Positions 18,904 through 27,465 are shown, counted from the first letter of the stretch. The stretch: DNA of 64,000 bases from an uncultured Bacteroidales bacterium (GCA_902770725.1 CACXUA010000007.1:24165-88164), one strand, 5' to 3'. Translations and numbers: made by a program. Notes: a model not told the origin generated them from the letters alone.

Positions 18904-19592
18904 GTGAATTGAAGCCCATAGCACATATTGAGACGGATTTCCCTACAAAGTTCGGCGTGCCTCGCCAGAGCGGATTGGTGGCGGGACTGAAAGGCAGGAT
19001 TGTCTTCGAGCCTGAGTATCGCGACCCTGAGGCCTTGCGAGGGCTGGACGGCTTCAGCCATATCTGGTTACTTTGGGACTTCAGCGAGGCGCGACGGGAG
19101 GGCATGAAGTGGCGACCTACAGTGCGTCCCCCTCGTCTTGGCGGCAACAAGCGAGTAGGGGTCTTTGCTACTAGAAGCCCTTATCGCCCTAATAACATCG
19201 GGCTCTCTTCCGTTCGTATTCTCAGCATTAACCTGCACACCCCCGACGGACCTGTGATAGAGGTTGAAGGCGCCGACCTGATGAGCGGCACCCCCATATT
19301 CGACATCAAGCCCTATCTCGCCTTTACCGATAGTCATCCCGATGCTACAGGGGGCTTTACGGAAGAGACTTTCAATTCGAATCCTTCCTTGGAATCGATA
19401 TCCTTTACATTTAATTCGATACTTACGAAGACTTTCGACCCAGAGCATCTTAAAACGCTGAAAGAGATACTTCTTTCCGACCCGCGACCTCATTATCATG
19501 ATGACCCCAATCGCGTCTATGCCCTTGAGTTTGCAGGCAAAGAGGTCAAATTCTGTATCAGACCTAATCAAATTGAGGCTTGGATAGAATAA
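18900..19592 (+). CDS. trmO: tRNA (N6-threonylcarbamoyladenosine(37)-N6)-methyltransferase TrmO
   Basis: 230 residues, matching the TsaA/YaeB/TrmO family: an N-terminal beta-barrel with FPTKFGVPRQSGL and the signature GVFATRSPYRPNNIGLSSVR at ~92-110, then DIKPYL and a C-terminal NRVYALEF element. TrmO uses S-adenosylmethionine to methylate t6A37 in some tRNAs. The start overlaps the MATE stop (ATGA), so it is the last gene of the glycogen-MATE-trmO run. Length fits the family. Confidence 0.92.
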   Translation: MSELKPIAHIETDFPTKFGVPRQSGLVAGLKGRIVFEPEYRDPEALRGLDGFSHIWLLWDFSEARREGMKWRPTVRPPRLGGNKRVGVFATRSPYRPNNIGLSSVRILSINLHTPDGPVIEVEGADLMSGTPIFDIKPYLAFTDSHPDATGGFTEETFNSNPSLESISFTFNSILTKTFDPEHLKTLKEILLSDPRPHYHDDPNRVYALEFAGKEVKFCIRPNQIEAWIE

Positions 19593-19662
19593 TAACAACT
19601 TGCCTGAATTGTAGGAACGCCTTTAAGGGCGAAAATTGAACTGGCATGGAGTGTGGGAAAAC

Positions 19663-19772
19663 GTTGCACGTGATGTCTTCAAACTATCCACGTGAAGTTC
19701 CTCAACTATCCACGTGAAGTTTTCAAATTATCCACGTGAAGTTTTCAAACTATCCACGTGACGTTTTGTGTC
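19663..19772. repeat. 22-bp-period array 4 with CACGTG cores (5 units)
   Basis: The palindrome CACGTG occurs at 19667, 19689, 19711, 19733 and 19755, exactly 22 bp apart. The common unit is TATCCACGTGAA followed by GTTTTCAAAC. The spacer matches those of the other arrays although the core differs. Confidence 0.92.
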
Positions 19773-19903
19773 ACCCTTTGGAGCCCTTGGACTCGTTGCG
19801 TGGAATGCATGGCCGCATCGGCTTTGGAGACCGATCCAATGGGCAATCTCACTGCCTCTTCTGCCTTGTATGGGGTGGTAGCGCACTAATTTGTCCGAAT
19901 TAT

Positions 19904-19934
19904 TTTGCCATTTGCTTTCTTCTTCGTAACTTTG
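19904..19934 (+). promoter_or_regulatory. Promoter of the DUF3667 gene
   Basis: -7 element TAACTTTG at 19927-19934 and -33 TTTG at 19904-19907, spacer 19 bp. Confidence 0.75.
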
Positions 19935-19999
19935 CGCTCCGAAAAGACCACGTACGACGAACAGGCAGATGCTTCTGCCCCCATCGTAAGGTAAACAAT

Positions 20000-20836
20000 A
20001 TGGAAAAATCTAAAACGAAACAGGCGAATCATTGTCTTAATTGCGGCCACACGTTCAAGGGAAATTTTTGCCCGAACTGCGGCCAGAAGGCCGAGACCAA
20101 GCGTTTGCGGCTGAGCGAGATGCTGATAAATATGATAGGCCCCTTCGTTGGGGGCGACAACAGGTTCATGCGCTCTTGTCGCGACCTGATTATCCGTCCC
20201 GGATACATGACACGCGACTATGTGCTGGGCAAGCGCATCAGATACTACCACCCCTTGCAGTTGTTCGTCTATCTCCTCACGACCTATGCTGTCTTCTCGT
20301 TCCTCTTGGGCATCAATTCTTCCATCTTCGACGAGGTAGCCTTCCAGGATATTGACCCCGACAAATTGGACCTAGAGTACGCTTCCATTGAGTACATCAT
20401 CAAGATCATGGGCAAGATATCTTCCAACAAGCTCTACGGCACTGTGGCGGCTGCGCTCTTTGCCGTGCCGAGTTTCCGATTGGTCTTCAAGAGGTACAAG
20501 ATAGAGCGTCCCGACGGGCAGCGGCTTTCCCTGAACGATACTGAGCAGTTCTACGCCCAAATCTACAACTCGTGCATCTCCCTGTTGTACTCTACGCTGC
20601 TGCTCCCATTTTGCCTCATAGATGGATTTGATAATGTGCTGAGCTGGTTCTTCAAGATTGTCACCACAATCTATGTCGTTGTCCTCTACAAGCAACTTAC
20701 GGGGATAAGTTGGTGGAAGAGCTGCCTGTTGTGCCTCCTCGGATTCACGTTAGCCTGCTTATACTTCATGATTGTCATTATAATCATTATAATCATTTGT
20801 TTGGCCGCAGGCATGATAGACAAGATAAGCGGGTAG
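20000..20836 (+). CDS. DUF3667 membrane protein with N-terminal zinc ribbon
   Basis: 278 residues from the ATG at 20000, which follows the promoter by ~65 bases. Residues ~11-31 are a zinc ribbon (CLNCG ... CPNCG). Then comes the DUF3667 signature: MIGPFVGGDNRFMRSCRDL, RPGYMTRDYVLGKRIRYYHP, and a hydrophobic C-terminal half with about four or five membrane helices, the last an Ile-rich run (VIIIIIIIC). DUF3667 proteins are common in Bacteroidetes and have no known function. The gene converges on glnN and shares its terminator. Confidence 0.82.
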   Translation: MEKSKTKQANHCLNCGHTFKGNFCPNCGQKAETKRLRLSEMLINMIGPFVGGDNRFMRSCRDLIIRPGYMTRDYVLGKRIRYYHPLQLFVYLLTTYAVFSFLLGINSSIFDEVAFQDIDPDKLDLEYASIEYIIKIMGKISSNKLYGTVAAALFAVPSFRLVFKRYKIERPDGQRLSLNDTEQFYAQIYNSCISLLYSTLLLPFCLIDGFDNVLSWFFKIVTTIYVVVLYKQLTGISWWKSCLLCLLGFTLACLYFMIVIIIIIIICLAAGMIDKISG

Positions 20837-20842
20837 AGCCCT

Positions 20843-20907
20843 CAAAAAAAGACAACAGACCTCTTGACCGCAAGAAAGATCTGTTGTCCTTAGTCCGTTG
20901 TCTTTTT
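20843..20907. terminator. Bidirectional terminator between the DUF3667 gene and glnN
   Basis: GACAACAGA (20851-20859) pairs with TCTGTTGTC (20880-20888), with seven As at 20844-20850 serving as the U-tract for glnN on the minus strand. An alternative stem AAAAAGACAAC / GTTGTCTTTTT (to 20907) serves the plus strand. The word TCTGTTGTCC recurs inside the signal-peptide coding region at 48701-48745. Confidence 0.8.
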
Positions 20908-23098
20908 AATGTATGAACAGCATCTCGCGATACTTTGGCAAGGGCCAAAGTTCGTCGTCGACGATGAGTTCCAGATGGTCAACGTGGTAGCGAATCTCCT
21001 CGATGAGGGGCGCTACTGTATCGTGGTAGGCAATAGCGCGCTCGCGGCCGTCTTTAATGCGATTGGCTACGCGGCGTGCTTCGATGAGGCGCTCCACGTT
21101 CTCGATGATGAACGCATTGTGCTCGCCCATTTGCTTGATGAGGCTCAGGTTTGTGCTATTCAAGGGATCGGCAACCTCGGCGGGGAATATTTGCTTCATG
21201 CGGTGCACGTTGTCGATGAGCTGCGTCTGGTAGCGCGTGGCGACGGGTATGATGTGGTTCATACAGATGTCGCCGAAGATGCGTGCCTCAATCTGAACTT
21301 TCTTGATATAAGTGTCGAGTTTGATTTCGTTGCGTGCCTCCAGCTCTGCCTTGCTCAGAACGTTCATTCCCTCGAACATCTCGATGGTCTCGGGCTTGAG
21401 GTATTGGTCGAGGATGATGGGAGCGCTGGTCTCGACGTCGAGCCCTCTGCGCGCTGCTTCCTGCTTCCAAGCCTCGCTGTAGCCGTTGCCGTCGAAGCGG
21501 ATGGGCTTGCAGGTCTTGATGTCCTCGCGAACGATGCGAAGGATGGCTTTCATGGGCTCCAGACCTTCGCTGATAAGGGCATCGACACGCGTCTTGAAGT
21601 TCGTCAAAGCCTCGGCCATTGCTGTGTTCAGCACTATCATCGATGCGGCACAGTTCTGCTGACTGCCCACGGCACGGAACTCGAACCTGTTGCCCGTAAA
21701 GGCGAAAGGCGAGGTGCGGTTGCGGTCGGTGTTGTCCTGCGTCAATTCGGGTATCTGCGGTATGTCGAGGCTGAGCGTCTGCTTTCCGGAAAGGCTGATT
21801 AACTCGTCGTCAGTACTTGTCTCTAAGTGTTCGAGCAGATCGCTGATTTCCTTTCCCAAGAAGCTCGACACGATGGCTGGTGGTGCCTCGGCTGCTCCAA
21901 GACGATGCACATTGGTAGCACTGATGATAGAGGCCTTCAGTAGGCCATTGTGGCGATAGACTGCCATCAGCGATTCGACGATGAATGTAACGAAGCGCAG
22001 GTTGTCGAGGGGCGTCTTGCCTGGGCCATGAAGCAGGATGCCGGTGTCGGTGGAGAGGCTCCAGTTGTTGTGCTTGCCGCTGCCGTTGATGCCTGCGAAG
22101 GGTTTCTCGTGCAGGAGACAGCGGAAGCCATGCTTGCGAGCCACTTTCTTCATCAGGCTCATGATGAGCATGTTGTGGTCCACGGCGAGGTTCGTCTCCT
22201 CGAAGATGGGAGCCAGCTCGAACTGGTTGGGCGCTACCTCGTTGTGGCGTGTCTTGCAGGGGATGCCGAGTTCCAGAGACTTTATCTCGAGGTCCTTCAT
22301 GAAGGCGGCAACACGCATCGGTATGGAGCCGAAGTAGTGGTCGTCCATCTGCTGGTTCTTCGCGCTGTCGTGGCCAAGCAGGGTTCGGCCGGTCATCATC
22401 AGGTCGGGACGGGCTGCATAGAGTCCCTCATCAACGAGGAAGTATTCCTGTTCCCAGCCAAGGTTGCTGACGACCTTCTTGACGTCGGGATAGAAGTAGC
22501 GGGCAACAGCTGTTGCTGCTTTATCAACGGCCTTGAGCGACTTCTTGAGCGGTGCCTTGTAGTCGAGTGCCTCGCCTGTATAGGAGATGAAGATGGTGGG
22601 AATCATCAGGGTGTCGCCAAACACGAAGACGGGGCTTGTGGGGTCCCAGGCACTATAGCCTCGGGCCTCAAAGGTCGAGCGAATGCCACCGCTTGGGAAC
22701 GAACTGGCATCGGGCTCTTGCTGAACGAGCTGCTTGCCCGTGAACTCCTCTATCATGCCGCCTTTGCCGTCGTGCTCCACAAAGCCGTCGTGCTTCTCGG
22801 CAGTGCCTTCGGTCAGAGGTTGAAACCAATGCGTGCAATGCGTTGCGCCAAGTTCCATCGCCCACTTCTTCATGCCAGCAGCCACAGCATCGGCTGTCGC
22901 CATGTCGAGCGTGGCATCGCCTTCGATGACGTCGCACATCTTCTTATAGATATCGGCTGGCAGATACTGTTGCATCTTCTGCCGGTTGAATACGTATTTG
23001 GCAAAGAACTCGCTTGGACGCTCCTTGCGGTTGGGTACTTCGACGGGCCTTTTCTTGAATGCCTCGCCTACAATCTGAAACCTAAGAGTACTGGACAT
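20906..23098 (-). CDS. glnN: Glutamine synthetase type III
   Basis: 730 residues, the normal length for GSIII, the dodecameric form found in Bacteroidetes and cyanobacteria. Clear motifs are the N-terminal FAKYVFNRQKMQQYLP, THWFQPLTEGTAEKHD, SSFPSGGIRSTFEARGY, the catalytic-region GWEQEYFLVD and TRHNEVAPNQFELAP, and the ATP-site NGSGKHNNWSLS. It makes glutamine from glutamate, ammonia and ATP. It stands alone on the minus strand. A repeat built of TAAATCGT-like words lies just upstream of the start. No nitrogen-regulatory site was recognised. Confidence 0.96.
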   Translation of the reverse strand: MSSTLRFQIVGEAFKKRPVEVPNRKERPSEFFAKYVFNRQKMQQYLPADIYKKMCDVIEGDATLDMATADAVAAGMKKWAMELGATHCTHWFQPLTEGTAEKHDGFVEHDGKGGMIEEFTGKQLVQQEPDASSFPSGGIRSTFEARGYSAWDPTSPVFVFGDTLMIPTIFISYTGEALDYKAPLKKSLKAVDKAATAVARYFYPDVKKVVSNLGWEQEYFLVDEGLYAARPDLMMTGRTLLGHDSAKNQQMDDHYFGSIPMRVAAFMKDLEIKSLELGIPCKTRHNEVAPNQFELAPIFEETNLAVDHNMLIMSLMKKVARKHGFRCLLHEKPFAGINGSGKHNNWSLSTDTGILLHGPGKTPLDNLRFVTFIVESLMAVYRHNGLLKASIISATNVHRLGAAEAPPAIVSSFLGKEISDLLEHLETSTDDELISLSGKQTLSLDIPQIPELTQDNTDRNRTSPFAFTGNRFEFRAVGSQQNCAASMIVLNTAMAEALTNFKTRVDALISEGLEPMKAILRIVREDIKTCKPIRFDGNGYSEAWKQEAARRGLDVETSAPIILDQYLKPETIEMFEGMNVLSKAELEARNEIKLDTYIKKVQIEARIFGDICMNHIIPVATRYQTQLIDNVHRMKQIFPAEVADPLNSTNLSLIKQMGEHNAFIIENVERLIEARRVANRIKDGRERAIAYHDTVAPLIEEIRYHVDHLELIVDDELWPLPKYREMLFIH

Positions 23099-23102
23099 CT
23101 TT

Positions 23103-23140
23103 TATATTTACGATTTGACGATTTACGATTTTAGGATTTA
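23103..23140. repeat. Leader microsatellite upstream of glnN (TAAATCGT family)
   Basis: On the coding strand the bases before the glnN start read as degenerate copies of AAATCGTAAATCGTCAAATC. Nearly the same text precedes the ABC-F gene (57560-57590), ffh (44000-44062) and the zinc-ribbon gene (25957-25993). Confidence 0.75.
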
Positions 23141-23156
23141 TTCTCCCTAAAGGGGG

Positions 23157-24038
23157 TTAGGGGGTCTCTGTGAAGCGACAGGAGAGGTCGTCGAAAGCAT
23201 CGATGCGACGGTCACGCAGGAAGGGCCACCATTGTCGGACGGTTTCTGTGCGCTGCAGGTCAACATCTACGACGACGGCTTCTTGCTTGGTGTCGCTTGC
23301 CTGATAGAGTAGTTCGCCCTGCTGGCCTGCCACGAAACTGCTTCCCCAAAACTGGATGCCACCAGTCGCGCCGCTTGGGTCTGGCTCAAAGCCGACGCGA
23401 TTGACTGCCACGACAGGGATGCCGTTGGCAATGGCGTGGCTGCGTTGAATGGTCATCCAAGCATCGCGCTGACGTTGCTGCTCCTCCTTGGTGTTGGTAC
23501 TCTCGAAGCCAATGGCAGTAGGGAAGATGAGGAGGTCTGCTCCCTGCAGGGCCATGAGGCGTGCTCCCTCGGGATACCATTGGTCCCAGCACACTTGTAC
23601 GCCAAGCTTTCCTATGCTTGTCTCGATGGGGTGGAAGCCAATGTCGCCAGGCGTGAAATAGAATTTCTCGTAATAGGCAGGGTCGTCGGGAATGTGCATC
23701 TTGCGATATCTGCCTGCGATGCTGCCATCGATATCGAAGACGACTGCCGTGTTGTGATAGAGACCTGGGGCACGACGTTCGAAGAGGCTCGTGACGAGGA
23801 CGACGTGGTTCTCTCTGGCTTTCTTCGAATAGAACTCGGTTGCATCGCCTGGAATGGATTGGGCGTAGCGGAAGTTCATTACATCTTCCGTCTGGCAGAA
23901 GTAAGGGCTGTCGTGCAGTTCTTGAAGAACGACGAGCTCTGCACCTTTCTTGGCTAGCTTGCTGATGCTCAGCGCAATCTTCTTGCGATTCTCTGCAACA
24001 CTTTCTGTGCAGCTTTGTTGTATGATACCTATCTTCAT
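23157..24038 (-). CDS. aguB: N-carbamoylputrescine amidase
   Basis: 293 residues from the ATG at 24038 (MKIGIIQQSC). Nitrilase superfamily with the catalytic triad visible: Glu in VVLQELHDSPYFCQ, Lys in RKMHIPDD, and Cys in GVQVCWDQWYPE. The last motif and the overall length match plant and bacterial N-carbamoylputrescine amidases, which convert N-carbamoylputrescine to putrescine, CO2 and ammonia. The start overlaps the upstream agmatine deiminase stop in an ATGA, so the pair is coupled and completes agmatine-to-putrescine conversion. Confidence 0.93.
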   Translation of the reverse strand: MKIGIIQQSCTESVAENRKKIALSISKLAKKGAELVVLQELHDSPYFCQTEDVMNFRYAQSIPGDATEFYSKKARENHVVLVTSLFERRAPGLYHNTAVVFDIDGSIAGRYRKMHIPDDPAYYEKFYFTPGDIGFHPIETSIGKLGVQVCWDQWYPEGARLMALQGADLLIFPTAIGFESTNTKEEQQRQRDAWMTIQRSHAIANGIPVVAVNRVGFEPDPSGATGGIQFWGSSFVAGQQGELLYQASDTKQEAVVVDVDLQRTETVRQWWPFLRDRRIDAFDDLSCRFTETP

Positions 24039-25075
24039 AATGCTTCTCTTGGAAATTGCATGGTGCAGCAATGCAGGCTTCCATGCTGAATGATGAGTGT
24101 TTGGCAGTCAATGCCGATGATGTCGTGATGAGGGAATGCTTCCTGAAGCCGTTCCTTTGCCTTGAGGTCGGTCGATGCGTCGCCATAGGTGGGCATCAGG
24201 ACGGCGCCGTTCGTGATGAGGAAGTTGGCGTAAGTGGCAGGCAGACGATTACCATCTTCATCGTAAACGGCCTTTGCCATGGGCAATGGGATGAGACGAT
24301 AGGGCTTGCCTTCCATTGTCCGGAACTCCTTGAGTTGTGCTTCCATCTTTGATAGTTCAGCATAATGCTCGTCTTCCTTGTCGAGGCATTGCACGTAGGC
24401 GATCGTGTCGTCGGGACAGAAGCGTGCCAGCGTGTCGATATGGCTGTCTGTGTCGTCGCCGGCGAGGTAGCCGTAGTCGAGCCACAGGATGCGTTCCGCA
24501 TGAAGTGCTTCGAGCAGTCGAGCCTCAATCTGTTCCTTTGTGAGCGGCTGGTTGCGATGTGGCGCAAGCAGGCATTTGCTTGTAGTCAAGATGGTCCCTT
24601 TGCCGTCGCTCTCGATGCTTCCTCCCTCGAGGACGAAATCGAGGTGGCATTCATATGTCCCTTTCAGAATGTTCTGCTCTGCCATTCTTCGGCAAATCTC
24701 GTTATCGAGTTCGGCGGGGAACTTCTCGCCCCAGCCGTTGAACTTAAAGTCGAGCAGATGGGGGCCGTCATTGGCAAGCAATGTGATGAAGCCATGGTCG
24801 CGAGCCCAAGTGTCGTTGGTTGGCGCTTTGCAGAAGGAGATGCGGGTAAGTTCCCTTGTAGTCAAGGCTTCTTCGAGCAATTGGCGAACATGGGCAGGCT
24901 CAGGTGTTACTATAATAATATGTACGCGCGTAGAGAGAGCCTTCGCCATATCAATATAGCAGCGGTTCACGGCCTCCAGAATGGGATGCCAATCAGTACC
25001 GGCATGCGGCCATGTGAGCTGCACGGCACCTTGTTCGTGCCATTCGGCTGGCAAGTATGATTTACTGCTTGGCAT
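24035..25075 (-). CDS. aguA: Agmatine deiminase
   Basis: 346 residues from the ATG at 25075 (MPSSKSYLPAEWHEQGAVQL). The opening AEWHEQGAVQLTWPHAGTDW, the central TNDTWARDHGFITL, EGGSIESDG, DDTDSHIDTLARF and the C-terminal QHGSLHC (catalytic Cys) all match the peptidyl-arginine-deiminase-like agmatine deiminases. It converts agmatine to N-carbamoylputrescine and ammonia; the product is the substrate of the coupled downstream gene. A promoter lies 25 bases upstream, divergent from that of the Nif3-like gene. Confidence 0.94.
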   Translation of the reverse strand: MPSSKSYLPAEWHEQGAVQLTWPHAGTDWHPILEAVNRCYIDMAKALSTRVHIIIVTPEPAHVRQLLEEALTTRELTRISFCKAPTNDTWARDHGFITLLANDGPHLLDFKFNGWGEKFPAELDNEICRRMAEQNILKGTYECHLDFVLEGGSIESDGKGTILTTSKCLLAPHRNQPLTKEQIEARLLEALHAERILWLDYGYLAGDDTDSHIDTLARFCPDDTIAYVQCLDKEDEHYAELSKMEAQLKEFRTMEGKPYRLIPLPMAKAVYDEDGNRLPATYANFLITNGAVLMPTYGDASTDLKAKERLQEAFPHHDIIGIDCQTLIIQHGSLHCCTMQFPREAL

Positions 25076-25099
25076 AGGAGGATGTATAATATGGGTGTG

Positions 25100-25132
25100 C
25101 AAAGTTACGAATAAATTAAGAATTAATGCAAA
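25100..25132 (-). promoter_or_regulatory. Promoter of aguA-aguB
   Basis: Minus-strand -7 element TAACTTTG (25107-25100) and -33 TTTG (25132-25129), spacer 21 bp. Confidence 0.75.
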
Positions 25133-25136
25133 GAAA

Positions 25137-25168
25137 TTTGGTTTTTATCTTGGAAAGCCGTACCTTTG
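25137..25168 (+). promoter_or_regulatory. Promoter of the Nif3-like gene
   Basis: -7 element TACCTTTG at 25161-25168 and -33 TTTG at 25137-25140, spacer 20 bp; back-to-back with the aguA promoter. Confidence 0.75.
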
Positions 25169-25212
25169 CAGCGCAATTGTATGTAATTGCACACTAAAAA
25201 CATACTGTTCGT

Positions 25213-25946
25213 ATGAGCGTAAGAGTTCAAGACGTTATCGACGCCCTTGAAGATTTCGCGCCTCTGCCCTTGCAGGAAAGCTACGATAATGCTGGCTTGC
25301 AGGTTGGATTGACAGAAGCGGAAGTGTCAGGGGCTTTATTGTGCCTGGACGTCACGGAGGAGGTGATTCGAGAGGCGATGGAGTTGGGATGCAATATGAT
25401 TGTGTCGCACCATCCGCTCATCTTCCATGGCCTGAAGCACCTGACGGATGCGGATGTGGTGCAGCGTTGCGTGCGTATGGCCGTGCAGAACGACATTGCC
25501 ATCTATTCGGCTCATACCAATCTGGATGCTGCTGTGGATGGCGTCAACTACATGATGGCCGAGCGACTCGGGCTGGTGGATGTGGTGCTGCTGCAGCCTA
25601 GACAGGTGGCTGTCGGCATCGGCCAGAGTGCCCATACGGTGCAGGCTGGCTCGGGCGTGATAGGTTATCTGCCCGAAGGGGAAGACTCGTTGGCTTTCCT
25701 GCAAAGGGTGAAGCAGGCTTTCGGCGTGGAATGCCTGATGCACAACGAGTTGTTGGCTCGTCCCATAGAGAGCGTCGCCATTTGTGGCGGGGCAGGGGAT
25801 TTCCTCTTGGATGAGGCTGTGAGAGCTGGTACTATCAGAGCGAGCAATACACGATGGATATATTCAATTCAATTATAGGCGAGAAGTGTCCAAGGCTGCC
25901 GCTCTTCAAGACGACAGTCTGCACCAATCCCATCAAGTATCTATAG
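25213..25946 (+). pseudogene. Nif3-like dinuclear metal-centre protein, internally deleted and frameshifted
   Basis: Residues 1-206 match the Nif3/YbgI family (YDNAGLQVG, IVSHHPLIFHGLK, YSAHTNLDAAVDGVNYMMAE, ICGGAGDFLLDEAVRAG). After Gly206 (codon at 25828) the frame turns to unrelated residues and stops at 25878. One frame over, the family's C-terminus continues from 25830: YYQSEQYTMDIFNS, then TNPIKYL and a stop at 25944-25946. About 25 residues that normally lie between, including the GEMHYH-type metal-binding segment, are missing. A deletion of a length not divisible by three explains this. It is therefore likely non-functional, unless the break is an assembly error. Confidence 0.82.
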
Positions 25947-25956
25947 GCCTCAAATA

Positions 25957-25993
25957 AAATAGTAAACCGTAAATCATTAAATAGTAAATAACA
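25957..25993. repeat. Leader microsatellite upstream of the zinc-ribbon gene
   Basis: AATAGTAAACCGTAAATC followed by ATTAAATAGTAAATAACA: degenerate copies of an 8-10 bp TAGTAAA/CGTAAAT word directly before the ATG at 25996. Confidence 0.7.
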
Positions 25994-25995
25994 TT

Positions 25996-26823
25996 ATGGC
26001 AAGAGAAAAAGCTAAGAAAGATCCCGCTGACTACAGCGTTGAGGAGAAGCTGAAGAACCTTTATGCTCTTCAGAGCATGCTTTCAGAGATTGACAGCATC
26101 AAGACACTGCGCGGCGAGCTGCCCCTCGAGGTTCAGGACCTGGAGGACGAAATCGAGGGTATGACGACTCGCATCGAGAAAATCAACAACGACATAGCTG
26201 AGCTGAAGAAGGAAATCAGCGAGCGCAACGGTAAGATTACCGAGAACAAGGCAAACATCGAGCGTTACAACACGCAGATGGACAGCGTCCGCAACAATCG
26301 TGAGTACGACAGCCTGACGAAGCAAGTGGAGTATGCCGAACTCGACAACCAGTTGCACGAGAAGAAGATACGCGAGGCTAAGGAACTTGTGGAGGCAAAG
26401 ACAGCCGAGATGACGCGTTGCAACCTCGACGTGAACGACCGCCGAGTGCTCCTCGAAACGAAGAAAGAGGAACTGGAGGAGATCGTAAGTGAGACTAAGG
26501 CTGAGGAAGAGAAGCTCCGCGAAAGGGCTAAGAACCTGGAACTCACCATCGAGCCGCGTCTCCTGAATGCTTTCAAGCGCATCCGCCGCAATAGTCGCAA
26601 CGGCTTGGGCATCGTCTCTGTTCAGCGCGACGCTTGCTGCGGTTGCTTCAACAAGATACCACCACAGCGCCAGCTCGACATCCGTAGCCGCAAGAAGATT
26701 ATCGTTTGCGAGTATTGTGGCCGCATCATGATTGACCGCGAACTGGCCGGACTGCCCTCAGAAGCTCAGGAAGGAGCAAAGAAGGGTACTCGTAAGCGTG
26801 CTTCGAAGAAGAAGGAAGAATAA
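25996..26823 (+). CDS. Coiled-coil protein with C4-type zinc ribbon
   Basis: 275 residues. Residues ~12-190 form a long charged coiled coil (heptads such as LEDEIEGMTTRIEKINNDIA). Residues ~205-245 hold a zinc ribbon with CCGC and CEYCGR about 28 residues apart, as in the zf-RING_7/CT398-like family; the C-terminus is Lys/Arg-rich. In Bacteroidetes this gene commonly follows a Nif3 gene, as here. The function is not established; a nucleic-acid-binding or secretion-linked role has been suggested for relatives. It ends shortly before a terminator built from a 22-bp repeat array. Confidence 0.85.
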   Translation: MAREKAKKDPADYSVEEKLKNLYALQSMLSEIDSIKTLRGELPLEVQDLEDEIEGMTTRIEKINNDIAELKKEISERNGKITENKANIERYNTQMDSVRNNREYDSLTKQVEYAELDNQLHEKKIREAKELVEAKTAEMTRCNLDVNDRRVLLETKKEELEEIVSETKAEEEKLRERAKNLELTIEPRLLNAFKRIRRNSRNGLGIVSVQRDACCGCFNKIPPQRQLDIRSRKKIIVCEYCGRIMIDRELAGLPSEAQEGAKKGTRKRASKKKEE

Positions 26824-26850
26824 GCCTTTCAGTTTCTGTAAACAAACAAG

Positions 26851-26886
26851 GGCGTGCCATCATTATTATGACGGCACGCCTTTCTT
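26851..26886 (+). terminator. Terminator formed by the first two units of repeat array 5
   Basis: GGCGTGCC (26851-26858) pairs with GGCACGCC (26873-26880); a T-rich run (TTTCTTTT) follows. The two arms are spaced exactly 22 bp, in phase with the rest of the array. Confidence 0.8.
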
Positions 26887-26980
26887 TTAAACGCGGCGTG
26901 CCGAGTTGCCCGATTCGGCGTGCCGAGTTCACAAACGTGGCACGCCATGTTTGCCAATTCGGCGTGCCGCGTTTGTAAAC
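26851..26980. repeat. 22-bp-period palindromic array 5 (6 units)
   Basis: GGCGTGCC or its complement GGCACGCC begins at 26851, 26873, 26895, 26917, 26939 and 26961, exactly 22 bp apart. Core orientation is GTG, CAC, GTG, GTG, CAC, GTG. It lies between convergent genes and includes the terminator of the upstream gene. Confidence 0.92.
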
Positions 26981-26992
26981 CTTCTGTGTCTC

Positions 26993-27451
26993 CTATTCTT
27001 CTTTGATGTTGTTGTATGTTGGAATATTCTCGACAAACTGGTAGGTGCCGCTCTCGTAGTCTATCTGGCAGCAGTAATGTTGCAGCCCGTTGCTCACAAT
27101 GAGCCACTTCACTCGAAGCCGGATATTGTATCGGCTTATCTGCTCGAAGACCTGCTGAGTGATGTCGATATTGGGCGCCTTGTACTCGATAATCATCAGT
27201 GGCTCAGCCTGTTTGCCATAGACAACCGAGTCGCAACGCTTCTTCGTGCCGTTCAGGGTGATGGACACCTCGTTGCCAATGCACTCTGCAGGATAGCCTT
27301 TCTGACTAATCAGGAAGTGGACGAACTGCTGCCGAACCCATTCCTCGGGCGTCAGAGCCACATATTTCCGCCTCAAAACGTCAAAAACATGAGGTTTCCC
27401 GGCCTTTGTCGTGACCTTAAGCTCAGTTTTCGGAAGGTTAAGTACCTGCAT
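26993..27451 (-). CDS. HsdR N-terminal-like PD-(D/E)XK protein, stand-alone
   Basis: 152 residues. It matches the N-terminal nuclease-like domain of type I restriction subunit R (HSDR_N_2 type): EEWVRQQFVHFLI, then GNEVSI (E61), KKRCDSVVYG (D74) and PLMIIEYKAPN (E89, K91), the D-ExK catalytic pattern, and WLIVSNGLQHYCCQID. No helicase, specificity or methylase gene is nearby, so it is not a restriction system here. Such short proteins are common in Bacteroidetes and of unknown role. It faces away from amn. Confidence 0.82.
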   Translation of the reverse strand: MQVLNLPKTELKVTTKAGKPHVFDVLRRKYVALTPEEWVRQQFVHFLISQKGYPAECIGNEVSITLNGTKKRCDSVVYGKQAEPLMIIEYKAPNIDITQQVFEQISRYNIRLRVKWLIVSNGLQHYCCQIDYESGTYQFVENIPTYNNIKEE

Positions 27452-27465
27452 ATCGATTTTTTTCG

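Larger units (their letters stand above)
19593..19999. other. 407-bp gene-free region between trmO and the DUF3667 gene
   Basis: It holds repeat array 4 (19663-19772) and the promoter at 19904-19934. Nothing else in it looks coding; the open frame through it shows no recognisable protein before the ATG at 20000. Confidence 0.7.

Noticed and set aside
21950-23134. 394-residue plus-strand frame opposite glnN
   Set aside because: It is antisense to a textbook type III glutamine synthetase and has no recognisable domains.
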